Shown here: one piece after another, positions 26,744 to 35,037 of the stretch | Numbering within the stretch: the first letter of the stretch is position 1 | How the letters are laid out: each line of letters starts with the position of its first letter | Source of the DNA: G963677915 sp963677915 | GTDB taxonomy: Bacteria; Bacillota; Clostridia; Lachnospirales; Vallitaleaceae | Direction: 5' to 3' | Length of the DNA: 36,202 nt | NCBI GenBank assembly: GCA_963677915.2 | Contig: CAXXGE010000043.1 | Location: forward strand, 1-36,202 | Made by a program: the position numbers and the translations under genes | Notes under the pieces: generated by a model | Seen by the model: the letters and a program-made list of their open reading frames with translations, nothing else | What the model was told of the DNA's origin: nothing | The model's database searches: none

Positions 26744-27709
26744 ATGACATTTTCAAAAATAGTAGGTACCGGCAGATACACGCCCGAGCTTGTTGTATCC
26801 AACGACGATCTGTCGAAGATGATGGACACAAGCGACGAGTGGATCTATCCCAGAACCGGTATCAGAAACCGCCGAATTGCAAAAGATGAAACGACTTATG
26901 AAATGGCAGCCAAAGCGGTTAAGGAAGCACTGGATGCTGCCGGCTTGGATAAAGAAGATGTAGACCTGCTGATCGTCGCAACGATTTCCACCGAGTACCA
27001 GACGCCGTCAGCAGCCTGTCTCGTGCAGAGGGAACTCGACATAAATAACAATATCATGGTATTCGATGTCAACGCTGCATGCACAGGATTCGTCTATGCC
27101 ATGGATGTGGCGGACCAGTTCATAAAAACGGGCAAATACAGGAATGCCGTCGTTGTCGGGGTTGAAAAACTGTCCCAGGTTACAGACTGGAGCGACCGTG
27201 CAACGGCAGTGCTTTTCGGTGACGGTGCAGGCGCAGTTGTCATGACAGCATCGGAAGAAGCGGGCATCATCGATTCGGTCAATCATGCCATCGGCCGGGA
27301 TTTCGAGTGTCTATACATAAAGACACGTCACAAGGATACGCCTTTCTATAAATCTCAGAAAGAACACCATCTTGTCATGGATGGCCAGGTCGTCTTCCAG
27401 TTCGCCTGCAAAAAAGTGCCGGAAGTCATTCTGGAGACCCTTGACAAAAACGGAATGGCGCTGGAAGACATCGACTTGTTTGTACTTCATCAGGCAAACA
27501 AGCGCATCATCGATCGAATCGCCAAGAAGTTGAAAGTCGACATCGATAAATTCTACATGAACATGAATGAGTACGGCAACACCTCTTCAGCCACCATTCC
27601 GATTGCCCTGGATGAACTGGCTAGAGACGGCAAGCTGGAAGGCAAGAAAGTCGTTCTGTCCGGCTTCGGTGCAGGGCTGACGTACGGAACAACAATAATA
27701 CAGTTTTAA
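26744..27709 (+). CDS. fabH: Beta-ketoacyl-ACP synthase III
   Basis: Starts fatty-acid synthesis by condensing acetyl-CoA (or a branched primer) with malonyl-ACP. It has 321 residues with the Cys-His-Asn triad: C113 in NAACTGF, H249 in LHQANKRI and N279 in NEYGNTSS. AAAGGAG precedes ATG 26744. It is the first gene after the promoter-operator. In many Firmicutes a marR-type fabT precedes fabH; here rsmA and a terminator do. Confidence 0.97.
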   Translation: MTFSKIVGTGRYTPELVVSNDDLSKMMDTSDEWIYPRTGIRNRRIAKDETTYEMAAKAVKEALDAAGLDKEDVDLLIVATISTEYQTPSAACLVQRELDINNNIMVFDVNAACTGFVYAMDVADQFIKTGKYRNAVVVGVEKLSQVTDWSDRATAVLFGDGAGAVVMTASEEAGIIDSVNHAIGRDFECLYIKTRHKDTPFYKSQKEHHLVMDGQVVFQFACKKVPEVILETLDKNGMALEDIDLFVLHQANKRIIDRIAKKLKVDIDKFYMNMNEYGNTSSATIPIALDELARDGKLEGKKVVLSGFGAGLTYGTTIIQF

Positions 27710-27759
27710 ACCCATTGGGTGTATAATATAATAATAATAAAAATTAGGAGGATTTCAAA

Positions 27760-27987
27760 ATGACTTTTGAAGAACTGAAAGAAGTAATCGTAGAGGAACT
27801 TGGTGTAGAGGATAGCGAGGTAACACCTGAAGCATTATTCATTGATGACCTTGGTGCTGACTCCCTCGACCTGTTCGAGCTTGTAATGTCCATCGAAGAT
27901 GCTTTCGGCGTTGCAATCCCAAATGAAGAGCTGGCTGATATCAAGACGGTTCAGGATGTTTTGGATTACGCAGAGAAAAACGCATAA
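27760..27987 (+). CDS. acpP: Acyl carrier protein
   Basis: Acidic 75-residue four-helix carrier. The phosphopantetheine attachment serine is S35 in DLGADSLDLFELV. AGGAGG precedes ATG. It carries growing acyl chains between the enzymes encoded around it. The 3' gap to fabD contains a hairpin, and the enoyl reductase fabK that often follows it in Firmicutes is missing. Confidence 0.98.
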   Translation: MTFEELKEVIVEELGVEDSEVTPEALFIDDLGADSLDLFELVMSIEDAFGVAIPNEELADIKTVQDVLDYAEKNA

Positions 27988-28010
27988 ACAGAAGGCTACA
28001 AAACATTAAA

Positions 28011-28039
28011 AGGTGTTCCCCGTTCTGTTGGGAGCACCT
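28011..28039 (+). other. RNA hairpin between acpP and fabD
   Basis: AGGTG and TCCC pair with GGGA and CACCT around an 8- to 9-base loop. No T-run follows, so this is unlikely to be a simple terminator. A processing or mRNA-stabilising role, allowing more acpP than downstream mRNA, is an inference. Confidence 0.5.
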
Positions 28040-28059
28040 GCTTCATATTAGGAGGTCAT

Positions 28060-29004
28060 ATGGGAAAAATCGCTTTTGTATTTCCGGGTCAGGGTGCACA
28101 GGAATCTGGCATGGGTCTGGATGCATACAACACATATGCTGAAGCAAAGGAAGTCTTCGACAAAGCTGCAAAGATACTGGACTTTGACCTGAAGGCACTC
28201 TGCTTCGAAGTTAACGAAGACATACATGATACGGCTTATACACAGCCGGCGCTTGTAACAACATCCATGAAGCTGCATGCAGTCATCGACAAGCTGGGCT
28301 TCAAACCGGACTATGTTGCCGGTTTGAGTTTGGGAGAATACTCAGCTTTGGCTGCTGCAGGCGCCATATCATTGGAAGACGCTGTCATGGCGACCCGTAG
28401 GAGGGGTCTGCTCATGCAGAAAGCGTCACAGGAAACTAATGGCAGCATGGCGGCAATCATGGGCGCGTCAAAGGAAACCATTCTGGAGATCTGCGGACAG
28501 GTTGACGGCATTCTTGAGATTGCCAATTACAATAACTCAAAACAGATTGTCATATCGGGAGAAAAGACAGCCCTTGCGCAAGGCATTGAGCTGTTCAAGG
28601 AAAAAGGCATCAGGGCCGTCGAGCTTCAAGTCAGCGGCGCCTTCCATTCAAGCCTGATGCAGTCGGCGGCAGACGGTCTTCATGAAGTGCTTGACCAAGT
28701 CACGTTCAGCAAGCCTTTGATTCCATACGTCAACAACGTTCATGCGACAATCGTCACAGAAGCGGAGCCTATCAAGGAACTGCTGATCGACCAGGTGACA
28801 TCATCCGTCAGATGGGATGAAAGCATTGAACTGCTGGTCAATGAAGGCGTTGACCTTTTCGTTGAGATCGGACCAGGGAAAACACTTGCAGGACTGATCA
28901 GGAAAATCAACAGGAAAGTCAAGGTTGTCAACGTCTCTGACAGTGCAGGCATCAACGAGCTTGTGGACGTCATGAACGAACGGGAAGGAGTTGTCGCACT
29001 ATGA
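28060..29004 (+). CDS. fabD: Malonyl-CoA:ACP transacylase
   Basis: Moves malonyl from CoA to ACP (314 aa). The active serine is S90 in AGLSLGEYSAL, the catalytic His is H196 in GAFHSSLM, and the N-terminal FPGQGAQ and late EIGPGKTLAGL blocks are present. AGGAGG precedes ATG 28060. Its stop overlaps the start of fabG. Confidence 0.97.
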   Translation: MGKIAFVFPGQGAQESGMGLDAYNTYAEAKEVFDKAAKILDFDLKALCFEVNEDIHDTAYTQPALVTTSMKLHAVIDKLGFKPDYVAGLSLGEYSALAAAGAISLEDAVMATRRRGLLMQKASQETNGSMAAIMGASKETILEICGQVDGILEIANYNNSKQIVISGEKTALAQGIELFKEKGIRAVELQVSGAFHSSLMQSAADGLHEVLDQVTFSKPLIPYVNNVHATIVTEAEPIKELLIDQVTSSVRWDESIELLVNEGVDLFVEIGPGKTLAGLIRKINRKVKVVNVSDSAGINELVDVMNEREGVVAL

Positions 29005-29732
29005 AAACAGTACTCGTAACCGGCGCCAGCAGAGGCATCGGTAAAGCGATAGCTTTGGCATTTGCAAAACAAGGCTATTACGTTGTTATAAATTTCAGGA
29101 GCAATGCAGCCATGGCTGAAGAAGTCCTGACAGAAGTGAAACAGCTTGGCGGCGACGGAGAACTTCTCCAAGGCGATGTGAGCGATTACGGTTGGGCGTC
29201 TGAAGCACTGCCTGAGATGATGAAAAGGCTGGAACATCTGGATGTCATCGTCAACAATGCCGGCATCACAAGAGACCAGCTGATGCTGAAAATGACTGAA
29301 GAGGATTTCGACCAGGTGCTTACAGTGAATCTGAAAGGTGCCTTCAACTGCGTCAAGGCCCTGACCCGAGGATTGATGAAGCAGCGATACGGTAAAATCG
29401 TCAACATCACCTCCATCATCGGAAAAATCGGCAACATCGGCCAAGCGAATTACGCCGCATCAAAAGCCGGCATGATCGGCATGACAAAATCCTGGGCAAA
29501 AGAATTTGCCGCAAGGGGCATTCAAGTCAATGCTGTAGCACCGGGATTCATCGAAACCGAAATGACAGAAAGCCTTTCGGACGTGGTCAGGGAATCTTAT
29601 CTGAAAATGATCCCTGCCGGCAAGCTGGGTTCTGCTGAGGACGTAGCAGAGGCAGTACTGTTTGTATCATCCGACAAGGCGGACTATATTACTGGGCAGG
29701 TCATCACAGTCGATGGCGGCATGACCATGTAA
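29001..29732 (+). CDS. fabG: 3-oxoacyl-ACP reductase
   Basis: NADPH-dependent short-chain dehydrogenase (243 aa) for the first reduction of the elongation cycle. The cofactor loop is TGASRGIG (7-14), NNAG is at 85-88, and the catalytic tetrad is N110, S138, Y151 and K155. The ATG overlaps the fabD stop by 4 nt, so the two are translationally coupled. Confidence 0.97.
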   Translation: MKTVLVTGASRGIGKAIALAFAKQGYYVVINFRSNAAMAEEVLTEVKQLGGDGELLQGDVSDYGWASEALPEMMKRLEHLDVIVNNAGITRDQLMLKMTEEDFDQVLTVNLKGAFNCVKALTRGLMKQRYGKIVNITSIIGKIGNIGQANYAASKAGMIGMTKSWAKEFAARGIQVNAVAPGFIETEMTESLSDVVRESYLKMIPAGKLGSAEDVAEAVLFVSSDKADYITGQVITVDGGMTM

Positions 29733-29750
29733 TTGGAAAGGACATATACT

Positions 29751-30989
29751 ATGAGTAAAAGAGTTGTTATCACTGGAATGGGTGTCGTGACACCACTAGG
29801 CAACGATGTCGACCAGTACTGGAACAATCTGAAGGAAGGCGTATGCGGAATCACTATGATTGAATCCTTCGATACGTCTGACTACGAAGTGAAAATAGCA
29901 GGAGAGGTAAAGGATTTTGATCCTTCCAAATTCCTGGATAGAAAAGAAGCAAAAAGAGTAGACAGGTTCTCCCAGTTTGCCATCGTGGCAGCAGGGGAAG
30001 CGCTTGAAATGTCGGGTATCGAAGTGACTGACGAGAATGCCGACGATATCGGTGTCATCATCGGCTGCGGTATCGGCGGACTGGGAACAATCGAACAGGA
30101 GAAGGAAAAGCTGCTCAAAAAAGGGCCGAAATTCGTTTCTCCGATGATGATACCTAAAATCATCACAAACATGGCTGCAGGCAACGTCGCGATTAAATTC
30201 GGACTCAAAGGTGTTTCGACCTGTATCGTCACGGCATGTGCCAGCGCTACGAATTCCATCGGTGAAGCCTTCAGAGCGGTCGCCTATGGTTCAAACAGCG
30301 TCATCGTTGCGGGCGGAGCAGAGAGCAGCATCGTACCTCTTGGCCTTGCCGGATTCACTTCTTTGACGGCACTCAGCACAAGCAGAGATCCCAAGAACGC
30401 ATCCAAACCTTTCGACAAGAACAGGGACGGATTTGTAATGGGCGAAGGTGCCGGCATGCTGGTTCTCGAGGAACTCGAACATGCGAAAGCCAGGGGTGCC
30501 AAGATCTACGGCGAAGTCGTCGGTTACGGCAATACGACAGATGCTTACCATATTACATCACCTGCCCCTGGCGGCGTAGGTGCGGCCAAAGCCATGCAGA
30601 AAGCCATCAAGGATGCAGGCATCGAGCCGGGGGATATTGGCTATATCAATGCCCACGGTACAAGTACGCCTTACAACGACAAGTTTGAAACGGAAGCTAT
30701 CAAGAGTGTTTTCGGTGATCTTGCCTACAAGATTCCTGTGTCATCGACGAAGTCCATGACTGGCCATCTCCTGGGTGCTGCCGGCGCGGTTGAAGCCATT
30801 GCATGCATCAAGACACTTCAGGACGGATTCATCCATCCGACAATCGCCTACAGCGAAGCGGATCCGGAATGCGACCTCGACTATGTGCCAAATGTGGGCC
30901 GTCAGGCTGACGTTAAGTTCGCTTTGAGCAATTCCTTGGGATTTGGCGGACATAACGCGACATTGGTATTCAAGAAATTCGAAGACTAG
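29751..30989 (+). CDS. fabF: Beta-ketoacyl-ACP synthase II
   Basis: Elongating condensing enzyme (412 aa) with the Cys-His-His triad: C163 in VTACASATN, H302 in NAHGTSTPYND and H339 in SMTGHLLGAAGA. I use ATG 29751, which has AAAGGA 8 nt upstream; the frame opens at TTG 29733, directly after the fabG stop, but that lies upstream of the ribosome-binding site. Confidence 0.97.
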   Translation: MSKRVVITGMGVVTPLGNDVDQYWNNLKEGVCGITMIESFDTSDYEVKIAGEVKDFDPSKFLDRKEAKRVDRFSQFAIVAAGEALEMSGIEVTDENADDIGVIIGCGIGGLGTIEQEKEKLLKKGPKFVSPMMIPKIITNMAAGNVAIKFGLKGVSTCIVTACASATNSIGEAFRAVAYGSNSVIVAGGAESSIVPLGLAGFTSLTALSTSRDPKNASKPFDKNRDGFVMGEGAGMLVLEELEHAKARGAKIYGEVVGYGNTTDAYHITSPAPGGVGAAKAMQKAIKDAGIEPGDIGYINAHGTSTPYNDKFETEAIKSVFGDLAYKIPVSSTKSMTGHLLGAAGAVEAIACIKTLQDGFIHPTIAYSEADPECDLDYVPNVGRQADVKFALSNSLGFGGHNATLVFKKFED

Positions 30990-31003
30990 GGGTGTAGGGA
31001 TAT

Positions 31004-31456
31004 ATGGATACAAAAGCTATGTTAGAGCTGATAGAGGCGCTTAAACAAACGGATTACGATCATATAGAAGTTGAACAGGACGGCAACCGCCTTGTCCTGA
31101 GCAAGTACAAGCCTGAGACAGTCGTCCAGGCATACGCACCAGTCGCAGCGGCACCGGCTGCTGTGGCTGTCCAGGAAGCAGTTCCCGCTGCCGTTGACAA
31201 AAAGGACGATGATACTGGCCTTGAAATCGTCAAGTCACCGATCGTAGGTACATTCTATTCATCCTCAAGTCCTGAAGCGCCTGCTTTTGTTCAGGTAGGC
31301 ACGAAGGTGAAAAAGGGCGATGTGCTCTGCATCATCGAGGCAATGAAGCTCATGAACGAGATCGAAGCCGAAGTGGATGGAGAAGTTGTGGAAGTCCTCG
31401 TAGGAAACGAGGATCCTGTCGAGTACGGACAGCCCCTTTTCAAGATTAAGGCTTGA
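31004..31456 (+). CDS. accB: Biotin carboxyl carrier protein of acetyl-CoA carboxylase
   Basis: 150 residues: a short N-terminal helical region, an Ala/Pro/Val-rich flexible linker (about 43-65), and the C-terminal biotinyl domain with K115 in EAMKLMNEI as the biotin site. It ferries CO2 between AccC and AccAD. It follows fabF by 14 nt. Confidence 0.97.
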   Translation: MDTKAMLELIEALKQTDYDHIEVEQDGNRLVLSKYKPETVVQAYAPVAAAPAAVAVQEAVPAAVDKKDDDTGLEIVKSPIVGTFYSSSSPEAPAFVQVGTKVKKGDVLCIIEAMKLMNEIEAEVDGEVVEVLVGNEDPVEYGQPLFKIKA

Positions 31457-31482
31457 TCCCGCAGGAAAGGAATAGGCAAAAA

Positions 31483-31908
31483 ATGTTGAATGTTAAGGAA
31501 ATCATGGAAATAATACCGCACAGAGCGCCGTTTCTGCTTATCGACACTGTCGAGGAGCTGGAACCGGGCGTCCGTGCAACAGCATACAAGAATGTGACTA
31601 TCAATGAAGATTTTTTCAGGGGGCATTTTCCCGAAGAGCCTGTCATGCCGGGCGTTCTGATTATTGAAGCGCTTGCACAGACAGGTGCCGTCGCAATGCT
31701 CTCCCTTGAAGACAACAAAGGGAAGATCGCTTATTTTGCAGGTATCGACAAGGCGAAATTCAAGAGAAAAGTCGTTCCGGGAGACACCCTGAAGCTAAGC
31801 TGTGAAATCCAAAAAGTAAGAGGACCTGTAGGCGTCGGCAAAGCAGTAGCCACTGTAAACGGTGAGGTTGCCTGCGAAGCTGAATTGAAGTTCTTCATCG
31901 GCGCATAG
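31483..31908 (+). CDS. fabZ: 3-hydroxyacyl-ACP dehydratase
   Basis: Hot-dog-fold dehydratase (141 aa). The catalytic residues are H48 in RGHFPEEPVMPG and E62 in IIEALAQTGA. The N-terminal IPHRAPFLLID has Ala where Tyr is more usual. The start is ATG 31483 with AAAGGA 11 nt upstream; the frame opens at 31453, overlapping accB. FabZ makes the trans-2-enoyl-ACP that an enoyl reductase must then reduce, and that reductase is not encoded in this cluster. Confidence 0.95.
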   Translation: MLNVKEIMEIIPHRAPFLLIDTVEELEPGVRATAYKNVTINEDFFRGHFPEEPVMPGVLIIEALAQTGAVAMLSLEDNKGKIAYFAGIDKAKFKRKVVPGDTLKLSCEIQKVRGPVGVGKAVATVNGEVACEAELKFFIGA

Positions 31909-31917
31909 GAGGTTCTC

Positions 31918-33267
31918 ATGTTTGAAAAAATTCTTATTGCCAATCGTGGCGAAATTGCCGTCAGGATCATACGGGCGTGCCGCGAACTTGGTATTAAAAG
32001 TGTTGCGGTTTTTTCGGAAGCCGACCGTGATGCGCTGCATACCCAGCTGGCAGATGAAGCGGTCTGCATAGGACCTGCAAAATCAAGGGACAGCTATCTG
32101 GATATCAAGAGGATCATCAGTGCGGCCATCATCACCAAGGCCAATGCGATTCATCCCGGTTTCGGGTTCCTTTCAGAGAACCCTACTTTTGCGCGCATCT
32201 GCGAAGAGTCCAACATCATCTTCATCGGACCGACATCGGAAATGATTGAACGCATGGGCAACAAGTCTATGGCAAGGGATACGATGAAGGCGGCAAAGAT
32301 ACCGATCGTCCCCGGATCACCGGGCATTATCAGAAGCGTCAAGGAAGCCCATGCTGCGGCCAAGAAAATAGGCTATCCGCTGATCGTGAAGGCCTCATCA
32401 GGCGGCGGCGGCAAAGGCATGCGTGTCGCATACAGCGAGAGCGAGCTGGAGAAGAATTTCCTCACAGCCCAGAAAGAGGCCATTGCATCCTTTAATGACG
32501 GCGACATGTACATGGAACGCTATATCGTGAATCCAAGACATATCGAATTCCAGATACTGGCTGACAAGTTCGGACAGGTGATCCATCTCGGTGAGAGGGA
32601 CTGTTCCATCCAGAGGCGTCATCAAAAGATCATCGAAGAGGCACCTTCAGCTGCTCTCACACCGAAACTGAGGAAGAAGATGGGTGATGTCGCAGTCAAG
32701 GCTGCGAAGGCCATCAACTATGAAAATGCCGGAACGGTCGAATTCCTGGTCGGTGACGGGGACGAGTTTTTCTTTATGGAAATGAACACCCGCATCCAGG
32801 TTGAGCATCCGATTACTGAAATGATCACAGGCATAGACCTGATCAAAAAACAGATTGAAATTGCAAGCGGCATGAATCTGAACCTCAAGCAGGAAGATAT
32901 TGTCATCAGGGGCCACGCCATTGAATGCAGAATCAATGCGGAAGATCCGGATAAGAATTTCAGGCCGTCACCAGGTACGATTACCCACCTGCATATGCCG
33001 GGAGGGAAAGGGATAAGAATCGACAGTGCCATTTATAACAACTACACCATACCGCCACTTTATGATTCCATGCTGGCTAAATTAATCACCTATGGTACGG
33101 ACAGAGAAGAAGCCATCCACAAAATGAACAGTGCCCTTGGCGAATTTGTTGTAGAAGGGGTAACGACAAATATAGATTTCCACTGCGAGCTGATCAACCA
33201 TGAGAAGTTCCTGAGTGGGGATTATACGACTGCCTTCATTGATGAAGTGAAGGGCAAGACTGAGTAA
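31918..33267 (+). CDS. accC: Biotin carboxylase subunit of acetyl-CoA carboxylase
   Basis: ATP-grasp enzyme (449 aa) that carboxylates AccB-biotin. It shows the N-terminal ILIANRGEIAVRIIRAC, the ATP lid SSGGGGKGMRV (160-170), K116 and K159 in ATP-binding positions, and the catalytic EMNTRIQVEHPITE block. AGGAGG precedes ATG, 9 nt after fabZ. Confidence 0.97.
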   Translation: MFEKILIANRGEIAVRIIRACRELGIKSVAVFSEADRDALHTQLADEAVCIGPAKSRDSYLDIKRIISAAIITKANAIHPGFGFLSENPTFARICEESNIIFIGPTSEMIERMGNKSMARDTMKAAKIPIVPGSPGIIRSVKEAHAAAKKIGYPLIVKASSGGGGKGMRVAYSESELEKNFLTAQKEAIASFNDGDMYMERYIVNPRHIEFQILADKFGQVIHLGERDCSIQRRHQKIIEEAPSAALTPKLRKKMGDVAVKAAKAINYENAGTVEFLVGDGDEFFFMEMNTRIQVEHPITEMITGIDLIKKQIEIASGMNLNLKQEDIVIRGHAIECRINAEDPDKNFRPSPGTITHLHMPGGKGIRIDSAIYNNYTIPPLYDSMLAKLITYGTDREEAIHKMNSALGEFVVEGVTTNIDFHCELINHEKFLSGDYTTAFIDEVKGKTE

Positions 33268-33279
33268 GGATGTGATTGA

Positions 33280-34140
33280 ATGAGAAGTCCATTTAAAAAG
33301 ACGAAATACGTACAATTGACGCCGATGAAGCGTCTTAACAACCAAGGCAACGTACCGGCTGGATCCTGGGTGAAATGCACCCAGTGCGGCACGGTCATCC
33401 ACCGCAGCGAGCTGGACAAGAACGAAGCCATCTGTTCTTCCTGCAGCAAGCACTTCAGGCTGGACGGTCCGACACGCATAGCGAGCGTCATCGACGAAGG
33501 CACGTTCAACGAGCTCTTCAACGATCTCGCTACGGCGAACCCGCTTAATTTCAACGGATACGATGCCAAGATAGAGAGCCTTAAAAACAAGACAAGACTC
33601 CACGAAGCGATTGTCACCGGCACCGGCGATATTGAAGGTAAAAAAGTGGCCATAGCCGTCATGGATGCAAGGTTCATGATGGGCTCTATGGGATCGGTCG
33701 TCGGCGAGAAGCTGACACTGCTTGCTGAACTGGCAACCGAAGAACGCCTGCCGCTTATCGTGTTCACTGCATCAGGCGGCGCCCGTATGCAGGAAGGCAT
33801 CATTTCGCTGATGCAGATGGCAAAAACCAGTGCTGCAATCAAGAAGCATTCCGATGCAGGGCTGCTGTACATCACAGTTCTGACAGATCCGACGACCGGC
33901 GGCGTAACGGCAAGCTTCGCCATGCTGGGCGACATCATTCTGGCAGAGCCGGGAAGTCTGATCGGATTTGCCGGTCCAAGGGTCATCAGAGACACCATCA
34001 AACAGGACCTGCCGGACGGATTCCAGCGTGCGGAGTTCCTGCTTGAGCACGGTTTTGTTGACAAGATAGTTACACGTGACGAGATGAAGAGCACATTGAG
34101 CCTTATCTTGTCATACCATGTAGAGGAGGCGGTAAAATGA
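33280..34140 (+). CDS. accD: Acetyl-CoA carboxylase carboxyltransferase beta subunit
   Basis: 286 residues. The N-terminal zinc ribbon has C33, C36, C52 and C55. The carboxyltransferase core follows, with FTASGGARMQEG and TTGGVTASFAMLGD. It pairs with AccA to transfer the carboxyl group from biotin to acetyl-CoA. Its TGA overlaps the accA ATG. Confidence 0.97.
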   Translation: MRSPFKKTKYVQLTPMKRLNNQGNVPAGSWVKCTQCGTVIHRSELDKNEAICSSCSKHFRLDGPTRIASVIDEGTFNELFNDLATANPLNFNGYDAKIESLKNKTRLHEAIVTGTGDIEGKKVAIAVMDARFMMGSMGSVVGEKLTLLAELATEERLPLIVFTASGGARMQEGIISLMQMAKTSAAIKKHSDAGLLYITVLTDPTTGGVTASFAMLGDIILAEPGSLIGFAGPRVIRDTIKQDLPDGFQRAEFLLEHGFVDKIVTRDEMKSTLSLILSYHVEEAVK

Positions 34141-34922
34141 AAGCTTGGGATCGCGTAATAAATGCCAGGAAGGCTGACAGGCCTACAGCCGCTGACTATA
34201 TAGAAGCAATTGTTGAAGATTTCACCGAATTCCACGGTGACAGGCTCTATTCGGACGACGCTGCCATCGTAGGCGGTGTGGGACGGATCGGCGGCATGAA
34301 CGTCACTGTCATCGGCCAGGAAAAAGGAAAGAAACTCAACGATAAAATAAGAAGGAACTTCGGCAGCCCGAATCCGGACGGCTACAGAAAGGCTTTGAGG
34401 CTGATGAAGCAGGCCGAGAAGTTCAACAGGCCGGTCCTGTGCCTTGTCGACACACAAGGTGCCTTCTGCGGTATTGAAGCGGAAGAAAGAGGGCAAGGCG
34501 AAGCAATCGCGAGGAACCTTTACGAAATGTCTTCCCTCAAGGTGCCCATCATCTCGATCATTCTGGGTGAAGGCGGATCAGGCGGCGCATTGGCACTTGC
34601 GCTTTCCGACGAAGTCTGGATGATGGAAAATGCCATCTATTCAATCCTTTCACCGGAAGGCTTTGCAAGTATCCTCTACAAGGACGGTTCGCTGGCAAGC
34701 CACGCGGCTGAAGAGATGAAAATTACAGCGGACGACTTGAAGGAGCTTCATGTCATCGAGAAGATCATTGAAGAACCGGAAGCTGGCATCGAGAATGATT
34801 TTGACTCTGTTGCAGCCAGCATCAAGAAGGAAGTTGTAGGCAAACTGACAGAGCTTCAGTCTTTATCCAAAGAGGAATTGACGGAAAAGCGTTACCAGCG
34901 TTTCAGGAAATTCACTCTCTAA
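34137..34922 (+). CDS. accA: Acetyl-CoA carboxylase carboxyltransferase alpha subunit
   Basis: 261 residues, shorter than the roughly 319 of E. coli because it lacks most of the N-terminal helical extension; this is common in clostridial forms. The core is intact: YIEAIVEDFTEFHGDR, LVDTQGAFCGIEAEERGQGEAIA and GEGGSGGALALALSD. It is coupled to accD by an ATGA overlap and ends the fab/acc operon. Confidence 0.97.
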   Translation: MKAWDRVINARKADRPTAADYIEAIVEDFTEFHGDRLYSDDAAIVGGVGRIGGMNVTVIGQEKGKKLNDKIRRNFGSPNPDGYRKALRLMKQAEKFNRPVLCLVDTQGAFCGIEAEERGQGEAIARNLYEMSSLKVPIISIILGEGGSGGALALALSDEVWMMENAIYSILSPEGFASILYKDGSLASHAAEEMKITADDLKELHVIEKIIEEPEAGIENDFDSVAASIKKEVVGKLTELQSLSKEELTEKRYQRFRKFTL

Positions 34923-34944
34923 AGGGGACTGTTGGATTAGTATA

Positions 34945-34978
34945 AAAGAAGGCTATTTTTCAGATAGCCTTCTTTTTG
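34945..34978 (+). terminator. Terminator of the fab/acc operon
   Basis: AAAGAAGGCTAT pairs perfectly with ATAGCCTTCTTT around a 7-base loop, followed by T residues. Confidence 0.93.
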
Positions 34979-35037
34979 AATCTCCAAGATAGTATAATAG
35001 TAATGTAGGAATTAGCGAGCACCGAGGAGTTACAACA

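Noticed and set aside
27710..27759. TATAAT at 27722-27727 as an internal acpP promoter
   Set aside because: No acceptable -35 lies 16-18 bp upstream, and TATAAT-like strings are frequent in this A/T-rich gap.
33222..34496. 424-codon minus-strand frame across accD and accA
   Set aside because: It is antisense to two well-supported, translationally coupled genes and has no recognisable domain.
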